Part shown: piece after piece, positions 1 through 5,707 of the stretch
Numbering within the stretch: the first letter of the stretch is position 1
Layout of the letters: each line of letters starts with the position of its first letter
Assembly (NCBI GenBank): GCA_007133115.1
Contig: SLNI01000133.1
Coordinates: 1-5,707 of the forward strand
Length of the DNA: 5,707 bases
Reading direction: 5' to 3'
Source: Thioalkalivibrio sp.
GTDB taxonomy: Bacteria > Pseudomonadota > Gammaproteobacteria > Ectothiorhodospirales > Ectothiorhodospiraceae
Notes under the pieces: model-generated
Told to the model about the DNA's origin: nothing
What the model saw: the letters and a program-made list of their open reading frames with translations, nothing else
The model's database searches: none
Position numbers and translations under genes: made by a program

Positions 1-518
1 CCGGTGGTGGGTTCGTCCAGGATCACCAGCTCCGGTTCGTTGATCAGGGCCCGCGCCAGGGTGAGCCGGCGCTTCATGCCACCGGACAGTGCGCTGATCC
101 GGGATCGGCGCCGGTTTTCCAGGTTCGCCTGTTCGAGCAGTTCATCGACACGGTTCCCCAAGGCCGCGCGGCTTAACCCGAAATAGGAGGCGTAGGTGAG
201 GAGATTCTCCTCCACGGTGAAATCGGGATCCAGGGTGTCGAACTGGGGTACGACACCGAGCCGCGACGAGATCTCGCGTTCGCAGGCGGGCATCGGGCGC
301 CCGAGTATGTTCACCGTTCCCGCATCGATGGGTGTGAGACCGAGCAGCATGCGCAGGGTCGTGGTCTTGCCCGCGCCGTTGGGACCCAGCAAGCCGAAAA
401 ACTCGCCGGCGGGGATCGTCAGGTCGATTCCGTCGACCACGGCATGGTGATCGTAGAACTTGCGCAGACCGCGGATTTCGATGGCCTGCAATGCGCTCTC
501 GGCGGGTTCAGGAATCAT
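1..518 (-). CDS. NodI-type ABC transporter ATP-binding protein, C-terminus cut off by the window edge
   Basis: This is the cytoplasmic ATPase subunit of an ABC-2 type exporter; it would power a separate membrane permease (NodJ-like) that is not in the window. I translated 172 complete codons from the ATG at 518-516. They show Walker A GPNGAGKTT (about residues 45-53), the Q-loop in VVPQFDTLDPDFTV (Q92), the signature LSGGMKRR (about 144-151) and Walker B LVILDEP (about 164-170). The VPQFD...DPDFTV stretch and LSGGMKRRLTLARALIN are typical of the NodI/DRA branch. The D-loop, H-loop and stop lie beyond position 1. An in-frame TGA lies ten codons upstream, so the start is the ATG at 518 or a TTG at 533; no good Shine-Dalgarno is visible for either. 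It is divergent from trkA. The substrate cannot be told from the sequence, and NodI similarity does not imply nodulation, because such ATPases are widespread in non-symbiotic Proteobacteria. Confidence 0.93.
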   Translation of the reverse strand, partial: MIPEPAESALQAIEIRGLRKFYDHHAVVDGIDLTIPAGEFFGLLGPNGAGKTTTLRMLLGLTPIDAGTVNILGRPMPACEREISSRLGVVPQFDTLDPDFTVEENLLTYASYFGLSRAALGNRVDELLEQANLENRRRSRISALSGGMKRRLTLARALINEPELVILDEPTT

Positions 519-673
519 GGGTGGAGCGGGCAAGGAGCGTCATCGGTACATCCGGAGGGAGGATCGTTTGGTCGCCGGAGCGGTCACGCAGTAGCATACG
601 GGACTGGCCCACCGGCGGCACGCACGTCGCCGGCGAGCATTGGAGGCGTGGCGGCCGTGGGTAGTTCGCGTAC
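519..673. promoter_or_regulatory. Divergent intergenic region between the ABC ATPase gene and trkA
   Basis: These 155 bases separate two divergent genes, so promoters for both should lie here, but I cannot place either firmly. The best plus-strand hint is TAGCAT at 592-597 (4 of 6 to the -10 consensus) with TTGGTC at 568-573 (3 of 6). The same spot on the minus strand reads TATGCT (598-593). A GGAGG at 642-646 is about 27 bases before the trkA ATG, too far for a normal ribosome binding site. No clear operator palindrome or small ORF was seen. Confidence 0.4.
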
Positions 674-2053
674 ATGAAACGAATCATCATTCTCGGGGCG
701 GGGCAGGTCGGACATACCCTGGCTGACGCATTGAGTGCGGATGGTCACGCGATCACAGTAGTCGATATGGATGCCGGTCGGCTTCAGGACCTGCGCGCGG
801 AACTCAATGTGGCGACGGTACAGGGTTTTGCCGCGCATCCGCCGGTGCTCAAGAAAGCGGGCGCTCCCGATGCCGAAATGCTGATCGCGGTCACCGATTC
901 GGACGAAGTGAACATGATGGCCTGTCAGGTGGCGGCCACCCTGTTCAACGTCGGTACCCGCATCGCACGTGCCCGGGCCCGCGACTACCACCGGTTTCCC
1001 AGGCTGTTCGCGCGCGACGCCGTGCCGGTGGACCTCCTGATCTCCCCGGAAGAGACGGTGACCAGCCAGATCCACCGCCTGATTGAACACCCGGGCGCGT
1101 TGCAGGTGCTGGATTTCGCGGAGGGGCGGGTATCGCTGGTCGCGGTACGTGCCTACTACGGGGGTCCGCTGGTGGGGCGTGAACTGCGTACGCTGCGGGG
1201 ATCCCGGCCCGGGATCCAGACGCGCGTGGCGGCGATCTTCAGGCGCGATCGGCCGCTCGATCCCGACGGCGACACGGTGATTGAGGTGGACGACGAGGTG
1301 TTTTTCGTCGCATCGAAGAAGAACATACGCGCGGTGACGGGCGAACTGCGGCACCTCGAGCGCCCGTACTACCGCGTGATCATCGCCGGCGGCGGGAATA
1401 TCGGACGCCGCCTGGCCGAGACCCTGGCGGAGGATTACCGGGTCAAGATCCTGGAGCGGGATCCGCGCCGCGCACAGCTGCTCGCCAGCGAGTTGCCCAA
1501 CGACGTTCTGGTGCTCGAGGGGAGCGCGGCGGACGACCGTTTCCTTGAGGAGATCGACACGGATCACGCCGACGTATTCTGCGCGGTGACCAACGACGAC
1601 CAGGCGAACATCGTGTCGGGAATGCTGGCCAAGCGCCGCGGGGTACGCAAGGTCATCAGTCTCATCAACCGGCCGAGCTATGTGGATCTGGTGCAAAGCG
1701 GCTCGATCGATATCGCGATCTCTCCTCAGCTGGCGACCGTGGCCGAGCTTCTGGCCAAGGTACGCGAAGGGGGAACGGCGACCGTGCATACGTTGCGACG
1801 AGGGGCGGCCGAGGCGATCGAAACGGTGGTGCACGGAGACGCGATGACCTCACAGGTGGTCAATCGCCGTATCGATGAACTGCACTTGCCCCACGGGACG
1901 ACCATGGGCGCACTGGTGCGCGGCGAAGAGGTCATCATTCCTCACCATGACACGGTCGTGAACGCTGGGGATCACGCGATCCTGTTTCTCACCGATCGTT
2001 CGCGCGTGTCCGAAGTCCAGCGCCTGTTCCAGCCCAGCCCGCTGTTTTTCTGA
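674..2053 (+). CDS. trkA: TrkA, NAD-binding RCK regulatory subunit of the Trk potassium uptake system
   Basis: TrkA is the peripheral cytoplasmic protein that assembles under TrkH and gates K+ uptake in response to nucleotides (NAD(H), ATP/ADP). The product has 459 residues; E. coli TrkA has 458. It has the full tandem layout: a first Rossmann-type TrkA_N domain with GAGQVG at residues 8-13 and the acidic residue ending beta-2 (D31), a first TrkA_C domain (roughly 140-225), a second TrkA_N with GGGNIG at 239-244, and a second TrkA_C up to the end. Further TrkA hallmarks are SDEVNMMACQVA, EHPGALQVLDFAEG, YVDLVQSGSIDIAISP and the C-terminal RLFQPSP. The start is fixed by an in-frame TAG at 662-664, which leaves ATG 674 as the first start; the Shine-Dalgarno is weak. 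The gene is intact, and trkH follows after 24 bases. Confidence 0.98.
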   Translation: MKRIIILGAGQVGHTLADALSADGHAITVVDMDAGRLQDLRAELNVATVQGFAAHPPVLKKAGAPDAEMLIAVTDSDEVNMMACQVAATLFNVGTRIARARARDYHRFPRLFARDAVPVDLLISPEETVTSQIHRLIEHPGALQVLDFAEGRVSLVAVRAYYGGPLVGRELRTLRGSRPGIQTRVAAIFRRDRPLDPDGDTVIEVDDEVFFVASKKNIRAVTGELRHLERPYYRVIIAGGGNIGRRLAETLAEDYRVKILERDPRRAQLLASELPNDVLVLEGSAADDRFLEEIDTDHADVFCAVTNDDQANIVSGMLAKRRGVRKVISLINRPSYVDLVQSGSIDIAISPQLATVAELLAKVREGGTATVHTLRRGAAEAIETVVHGDAMTSQVVNRRIDELHLPHGTTMGALVRGEEVIIPHHDTVVNAGDHAILFLTDRSRVSEVQRLFQPSPLFF

Positions 2054-2077
2054 CCCGATGACGAACGCGGGCGAACG

Positions 2078-3532
2078 ATGTTCCAGCTAGCGACCACGCT
2101 CCGCCTGCTCGGCATCCTGGTTGCGCTGTTCAGCCTGACGATGCTGCCTCCCGCCGTGGTCGGGCTGATCTACGGGGAACAGAGCCAATGGGTGTTTCTG
2201 CAGGCCTTCGGCATCCTGTTCGGGATCGGGGTGTTGATCTGGGCGCCGTTTGCCCGGGCGCGTGGCGATCTGCAGATACGCGACGGATTCGTGGTGGTGG
2301 TGATGTTCTGGCTTGTACTGGGACTGTTCGGCGCGTTGCCCCTGTACCTGGACCCCCTGCTCCACATCTCCGTCACCGACGCGGTATTCGAGTCGATGTC
2401 GGGGCTCACCACGACCGGCTCGACGGTCATCGTCGGTCTCGATGACCTGCCGCGGGCGATCCTCTGGTACCGGCAGCAGCTGCAGTGGCTCGGCGGGATG
2501 GGCATCATCGTGCTGGCGGTCGCCATTCTTCCCCTGCTGGGGATCGGCGGCATGCAGCTCTACCGGGCGGAGATGCCAGGCCCCCTCAAGGACAACAAGC
2601 TGGCGCCGCGCATCGCCGAGACCGCGCGCAACCTGTGGCTCGTCTATGTGGGGCTCACCGTTGCGTGCGCGCTTGCCTACTGGGCCGCGGGCATGGACAC
2701 GTTCGATGCCATCGCCCATTCGTTCACGACGGTCGCCATCGGGGGGTTTTCCACCTATGACGCCAGTATCGGGCATTTCGACAGCGCCGCGATCGAGTCG
2801 GTCGCGATCGTGTTCATGTTGCTGGGGGGCATGAATTTCGCGTTGCATTTCCTGGCGTTCAGCCGCGCGAATTTCCGCACCTACCTGAATGATGAGGAAG
2901 TCCGTTTCTACCTGATCCTGCTCGGGATCGGCGCGGCCATCGCGGCCGCCTATCTTCTGTATTCGGGTGTCGCCGGGGGCCTTTCGGACGCGCTGCGCAA
3001 GGGCATTTTCCACGCGGTGTCGATCGGCACGACCACGGGCTATGCGACGACTGAATTTTATCTTTGGCCCGGTTTTCTGCCGGTGATGCTGGTGTTTCTG
3101 TCGTTCGTCGGCGGCTGTACAGCGTCCACCGGAGGCGGCATGAAGGTGATCCGGGTCCTGTTGCTGGGCAAACAGGGGCTTCGGGAGATTCAGCGCCTGA
3201 TCCATCCGCACGCGCACATCGCCGTCAAGGTCAATGGCCGCGTCATGCCGGACCGAGTGGTCGAGGCGGTCTGGGGGTTCATGGCGGCCTACGTGCTGGC
3301 CTTTGCGGTCATGACCCTGCTGCTGATGGCGTCCGGCCTGGATCAGGTCACCGCGTTCTCGTCGGTGGCCGCAACGTTGAACAACCTGGGCCCGGGGTTG
3401 GGAGACGTCGGTCCCAACTTCGCCGGCATCAACGATTTCAGCAAATGGGTCCTGGTGTTTTCGATGCTTCTTGGACGGCTGGAGATCTTCACGGTGCTGG
3501 TGCTGCTCTCGCCGGCCTTCTGGCGCCGCTGA
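2078..3532 (+). CDS. trkH: TrkH, K+-translocating membrane subunit of the Trk potassium uptake system
   Basis: This integral inner-membrane protein forms the K+ pathway of the Trk system. It has 484 residues, essentially the E. coli length (483). The SKT-family fold of four M1-P-M2 repeats is visible through its four selectivity-filter loops: TTTG at 111-114, AIGG at 220-223, TTTG at 318-321 and NNLGPG at 435-440. The segment GGCTASTGGGMK corresponds to the intramembrane loop that gates the pore below the filter in the third repeat. The conserved arginine of the last repeat is in LLGRLEIF (about R467), near the C-terminus. Long hydrophobic stretches cover most of the protein, with a polar loop near IQRLIHPHAH. 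It starts 24 bases after the trkA stop with only a weak Shine-Dalgarno, so translation may depend on the operon with trkA. No missing key residue was noticed. KtrB is less likely, given the length and the TrkA partner. Confidence 0.97.
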   Translation: MFQLATTLRLLGILVALFSLTMLPPAVVGLIYGEQSQWVFLQAFGILFGIGVLIWAPFARARGDLQIRDGFVVVVMFWLVLGLFGALPLYLDPLLHISVTDAVFESMSGLTTTGSTVIVGLDDLPRAILWYRQQLQWLGGMGIIVLAVAILPLLGIGGMQLYRAEMPGPLKDNKLAPRIAETARNLWLVYVGLTVACALAYWAAGMDTFDAIAHSFTTVAIGGFSTYDASIGHFDSAAIESVAIVFMLLGGMNFALHFLAFSRANFRTYLNDEEVRFYLILLGIGAAIAAAYLLYSGVAGGLSDALRKGIFHAVSIGTTTGYATTEFYLWPGFLPVMLVFLSFVGGCTASTGGGMKVIRVLLLGKQGLREIQRLIHPHAHIAVKVNGRVMPDRVVEAVWGFMAAYVLAFAVMTLLLMASGLDQVTAFSSVAATLNNLGPGLGDVGPNFAGINDFSKWVLVFSMLLGRLEIFTVLVLLSPAFWRR

Positions 3533-3655
3533 ACCCGCGCAGCAAGGCGATCCGGAGGGGCAGGCGGCCATCGTTGATCCTGCCGCGCGTTTACAGCGCC
3601 TGAGGGCCTGCGGCCGGCGTGTCCTGAGCGGATTGGACACCGGGGCATATCCGGT
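3533..3655. other. Intergenic region between trkH and the antiporter gene
   Basis: About 123 bases with no convincing gene. It contains an inverted repeat GGCAGG (3559-3564) / CCTGCC (3579-3584) with a 14-base loop. This could fold in RNA but is followed by GCGCGTTT rather than a run of T, so it is not a convincing intrinsic terminator. A possible promoter for the next gene lies at its right end and is described separately. Confidence 0.5.
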
Positions 3656-3660
3656 ATGAT
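3634..3660 (+). promoter_or_regulatory. Possible sigma-70 promoter at the start of the antiporter gene
   Basis: TGGACA at 3634-3639 matches the -35 consensus at 5 of 6 positions, and TATGAT at 3655-3660 matches the -10 consensus at 5 of 6. The spacer is 15 bases, shorter than the usual 16-18. Transcription would begin near 3667, which is almost exactly the second ATG (3668). The -10 hexamer contains the first ATG (3656), so if this promoter is real, that upstream start could not be used from this transcript. Confidence 0.3.
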
Positions 3661-5383
3661 CCGGAGCATGGACTGGACCCATCAGGTCATCTTCTTCGGC
3701 GCATTGGTGATCCTGGGCAGCATCCTGGCCAGCGTGGTGACGTCGCGCCTCGGCGTTCCCCTTCTGCTGGTATTCCTCGGGATCGGCATGCTGCTGGGTG
3801 CGGAAGGTCCCGGAGGCATCGTCTTCGAAAACATTCCGTTGGCGCACCTGATCGGTTCGGCCGCGCTTGGGGTGATCCTGTTCGACGGCGGTATGCGCAC
3901 CCCCATCCGCAACTTTCGGATCGCGCTCAAACCGGCCCTGGGATTGGCTACGCTGGGTGTGGTCGTCACATCGGGATTGACCGGGCTGTTCGCCTACTGG
4001 TGGCTGCAGCTTTCCTGGCTGGAGTCGCTGCTGCTGGGCGCGATCGTGGGCTCGACCGACGCGGCCGCCGTATTCTCCCTGTTGCATTCGCGGGGACTGC
4101 AGCTGAAAAGCCGGGTGGGAGCGACCCTCGAGATCGAGTCGGGCAGCAACGATCCGATGGCCATCTTTCTGACCATCGTGCTGATCGAGATGCTTCTTCG
4201 GCCCGAGGCAACCTACGGCCTGGTCTTCGCATTCGAATTCGTCCGGCAGATCGGATTGGGGGCGATTCTCGGACTTGTGGGTGGTTTCGCGTTGCTGCGC
4301 CTGATCAATCGCCTGCCGCTGACCCCGGGTTTCTACCCCTTGGCGGCGCTGGCGGGAGCGATGCTCCTGTTCGGACTGACCGGCCTGATCGGCGGCAGTG
4401 GGTTTCTCGCGGTGTATCTCGCCGGCCTGGTGCTGGGAAACCGGCCGCTGGAGGCGGGACAGAACATCAAGCGTTTTCATGATGGCATTGCGTCGCTGTC
4501 CCAGATCGGCATGTTCCTGATGCTGGGCGTGCTTGTCACGCCCTCGGAGTTGCTTCCCGTGGCCCTGGATGCCGGGCTGCTTGCCGGCGTGCTGATCCTG
4601 GTCGCGCGGCCGCTTGCAGTGGCCCTGTGCCTGCTGCCATTTCATTTTCCCTGGCGCGAGCAGGTTTTCGTCGGGTGGGTCGGTCTGCGCGGTGCCGTGC
4701 CCATCATTCTGGCGCTGTTTCCATTGCTGGCGGGACTCGAACTCGCCGGGTATTTCTTCCACGTCGTCTTCTTCGTGGTGCTGATTTCACTTCTGGTCCA
4801 GGGATCCACCATCACGCTGTTCGCGCGTTGGCTCAAGCTGGAGTTGCCGCCCACAGCGACGCGGGTACAGCGCACCGAACTGGATATTCCCGGGCAGCAG
4901 GAAATGGAACTGGTCGGCTACACGCTTGCGGAGAACACGCCGGTCGTGCAGGAGGCCTGGTCCAACTTCCGGCTGCCATCCAGCGCCCGGTTCGTTGCCC
5001 ACCTCCGTGCCGGTAGGCTTCTGGAGACACTTGAGATTCTCGATCTGCGCGCCAGGGACCATCTGTATTTCATGATTGCGCCGGAAGATCTTCCCGATCT
5101 GGACCGATTGTTCCTCGCGACCGAGGTGCCCGAGCGTTTGAGCGAACGGAGCGTGTTCGGGGAGTTCACGCTCAATGGCAATGCCCAGGTCGGTGCGGTG
5201 GCCATGGCGTACGGGGCTTCGGTTCCCGAGGAGGAAGCGGCGCAGACGCTCGAGGCTTTCCTGCGCGCGCGCCTGGTCGCGGAGCCTGTCGTCGGCGACG
5301 CCGTCGAACTCGATCGCTTGCGTTTCGTGGTAAGGGAAATGAGCGGTGCCCGAATCACCCGGGTGGGCCTCAAGCTGCTGTAA
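3656..5383 (+). CDS. nhaP2: CPA1-family K+/H+ antiporter of the NhaP2/CvrA type, with RCK_C and CorC_HlyC-like C-terminal domains
   Basis: This inner-membrane antiporter belongs to a family that expels K+ (in some members also Na+ or Rb+) in exchange for H+, limiting cytoplasmic K+ and buffering pH. The product has 575 residues; E. coli CvrA has 578. The membrane domain (about 1-390) carries the CPA1 ion-site residues: T134-D135 in GSTDAAAVF, then S162, N165 and D166 in ESGSNDPMA, spaced as in archaeal NhaP proteins. Other landmarks are ILFDGGMRT (D77) and GLRGAVP (R345). A TrkA_C/RCK_C domain (about 406-487) and a CorC_HlyC-like transporter-associated domain (about 490-575) follow, as in CvrA. 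The start is uncertain: ATG 3656 gives MIRSMDW, while ATG 3668 gives MDWTHQ, which aligns better with the CvrA N-terminus. Neither has a good Shine-Dalgarno. It lies downstream of trkAH in the same direction. Family is certain; the transported ion is inferred. Confidence 0.95.
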   Translation: MIRSMDWTHQVIFFGALVILGSILASVVTSRLGVPLLLVFLGIGMLLGAEGPGGIVFENIPLAHLIGSAALGVILFDGGMRTPIRNFRIALKPALGLATLGVVVTSGLTGLFAYWWLQLSWLESLLLGAIVGSTDAAAVFSLLHSRGLQLKSRVGATLEIESGSNDPMAIFLTIVLIEMLLRPEATYGLVFAFEFVRQIGLGAILGLVGGFALLRLINRLPLTPGFYPLAALAGAMLLFGLTGLIGGSGFLAVYLAGLVLGNRPLEAGQNIKRFHDGIASLSQIGMFLMLGVLVTPSELLPVALDAGLLAGVLILVARPLAVALCLLPFHFPWREQVFVGWVGLRGAVPIILALFPLLAGLELAGYFFHVVFFVVLISLLVQGSTITLFARWLKLELPPTATRVQRTELDIPGQQEMELVGYTLAENTPVVQEAWSNFRLPSSARFVAHLRAGRLLETLEILDLRARDHLYFMIAPEDLPDLDRLFLATEVPERLSERSVFGEFTLNGNAQVGAVAMAYGASVPEEEAAQTLEAFLRARLVAEPVVGDAVELDRLRFVVREMSGARITRVGLKLL

Positions 5384-5442
5384 ATGTCGAGGGTCGACCC
5401 GTTCGGAGTAAGAATGCTGCGAAGGCTGGATCCCGCTGCCGG

Positions 5443-5461
5443 TCCACGGGTGTTCCGTGGA
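5443..5461 (+). repeat. Hairpin-forming inverted repeat downstream of the antiporter gene
   Basis: TCCACGG (5443-5449) pairs perfectly with CCGTGGA (5455-5461) around the 5-base loop GTGTT. An overlapping alternative stem can form between GTGTTCC (5450-5456) and GGGACAC (5463-5469), with one G-T wobble; the two cannot form together. No T-run follows, so it is not a standard intrinsic terminator, but it could stabilise the 3' end of the antiporter mRNA. Confidence 0.4.
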
Positions 5462-5519
5462 GGGGACACCACTCCGTTATAGTGGGCCCTTCGAGGCGAC
5501 CCGAGGGTGGCCTGAATAA

Positions 5520-5534
5520 TGTTACAATATAACA
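5520..5534. promoter_or_regulatory. Zur-box-like operator (zinc uptake regulator site)
   Basis: TGTTACAATATAACA is a 15-base inverted repeat with 5-base outer arms TGTTA/TAACA. It differs from the gammaproteobacterial Zur operator core TGTTATAATATAACA, as I recall it, at only one position (C for T at 5525). It overlaps a -10-like hexamer TATAAC (5528-5533, 5 of 6), the usual place for a repressor site, and lies 45 bases before the ATG of the next gene. No good -35 is visible. An upstream GTTATAGT at 5476-5483 resembles a half-site. The match is seen in the sequence; Zur control is inferred. Confidence 0.6.
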
Positions 5535-5579
5535 ACGAATGATCGATTCTTGAAGTTTTCGAAAGAGACCAAGTCACGC

Positions 5580-5707
5580 ATGTTCACCTATATCGACCCC
5601 ACCGTACGCACCCGACTCCTGGCTCAGGGAAATCTGACCCGCATCACCGCCGAAGGGGCCGTCATCGACGCGACATCGGCCGGGGTAGCGTCGCATCCGG
5701 CACTCGA
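5580..5707 (+). CDS. Unrecognised protein, N-terminal 42 residues only, probably Zur-controlled
   Basis: An open frame begins at ATG 5580 and runs off the window after 42 complete codons. The translation starts MFTYIDPTVRTRL and includes NLTRITAEGAVIDA. There is no signal peptide or membrane segment in what can be seen, so the protein is probably cytoplasmic. An in-frame TAA at 5517-5519 bounds the start region, and 5580 is the first ATG in frame (a TTG at 5550 is the only other candidate noticed). A weak purine-rich AAGAGA lies about 11 bases upstream. Coding is supported by codon use like the neighbouring genes (C or G at most third positions) in contrast to the AT-rich leader. I do not recognise the family from this fragment. 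The Zur-like site upstream suggests a role in zinc-limited growth, for instance a zinc-sparing paralogue, chaperone or uptake factor, but this rests on the operator only. Confidence 0.7.
   Translation, partial: MFTYIDPTVRTRLLAQGNLTRITAEGAVIDATSAGVASHPAL

Larger units (their letters stand above)
5384..5579. other. Intergenic region upstream of the right-edge gene
   Basis: These 196 bases hold several sites: a 10-base palindrome GGGTCGACCC at 5391-5400, a hairpin at 5443-5461, a -10-like TATAGT at 5478-5483 and a Zur-box-like palindrome at 5520-5534. The AT-rich stretch around 5514-5562 stands out from the GC-rich surroundings, as expected of a promoter and leader. No coding sequence was seen here. 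Confidence 0.6.

Noticed and set aside
568..597. TTGGTC/TAGCAT as the trkA promoter
   Set aside because: Only 3 of 6 and 4 of 6 matches. In a 155-bp region such weak pairs are expected by chance, so it is mentioned only as a hint in the intergenic entry.
584..1834. A 416-codon minus-strand open frame opposite trkA
   Set aside because: It has no recognisable motif, is rich in R, H and D, and is fully explained as the antisense shadow of trkA, whose whole length is supported by family motifs.
2313..2834. A 173-codon plus-strand frame inside trkH
   Set aside because: Its translation is dominated by S, R and P from the wrong reading frame of a GC-rich gene and has no membrane or domain pattern, while the trkH frame carries all four filter loops.
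3559..3584. Inverted repeat GGCAGG/CCTGCC as a terminator for trkH
   Set aside because: The stem is only six base pairs with a 14-base loop and is not followed by a T-run, so it does not meet the usual form of an intrinsic terminator.
2087..4762. An 891-codon open frame on the minus strand running through trkH, the intergenic gap and much of the antiporter gene
   Set aside because: Its translation is a low-complexity mix rich in Q, H, R, D and G with no domain, and it lies exactly opposite two well-recognised genes. Long antisense frames arise readily opposite GC-rich coding sequence with biased third positions.
5391..5400. Perfect 10-base palindrome GGGTCGACCC just after the antiporter stop codon
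   Set aside because: Short GC-rich palindromes are common at this composition. It has no loop for a stable RNA hairpin and no second copy was noticed nearby.
1..5707. Search for CRISPR repeats, insertion sequences, tRNAs, toxin-antitoxin pairs or phage genes
   Set aside because: No regularly spaced repeats, transposase motifs, tRNA-like folds or small paired ORFs were seen. Nearly all sequence is covered by four recognisable genes and one partial unrecognised one.

Overview
The window is GC-rich (well above 60% by eye). Its proteins read like those of a gammaproteobacterium: TrkA and TrkH follow the Escherichia/Vibrio proteins in motif order and length, and the antiporter follows E. coli CvrA/NhaP2. 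The GC content and gene set would suit a purple-sulfur or Ectothiorhodospira-like lineage, but that placement is inference. No insertion sequence, CRISPR array, tRNA or rRNA was seen.

Layout. Positions 1-518 (minus strand) hold the 5' part of a NodI-type ABC transporter ATPase that runs off the left edge. A 155-bp divergent intergenic region (519-673) separates it from three plus-strand genes: trkA (674-2053), trkH (2078-3532, 24 bp after trkA) and a CPA1-family K+/H+ antiporter of the NhaP2/CvrA type (3656 or 3668 to 5383, after a gap of about 125-135 bp). A 196-bp intergenic region follows, with a stable hairpin and a near-perfect Zur-box-like palindrome at 5520-5534. The last 128 bases are the start of a plus-strand gene I do not recognise.

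How the genes fit together. TrkH is the membrane K+ channel/transporter subunit and TrkA is its cytoplasmic nucleotide-binding RCK gating ring. The next gene encodes an antiporter whose family expels K+ in exchange for H+ and also carries an RCK_C (TrkA_C) domain. The cluster therefore looks like a potassium homeostasis module with import and efflux side by side, relevant to osmotic and pH adaptation. trkA-trkH is very probably one operon. The antiporter may have its own promoter.

The main lead for follow-up is the right edge: an unrecognised ORF downstream of a sequence closely matching the gammaproteobacterial Zur operator, which suggests a zinc-starvation gene. The rest is ordinary housekeeping content, and I found no clear evidence of a novel multi-gene system.
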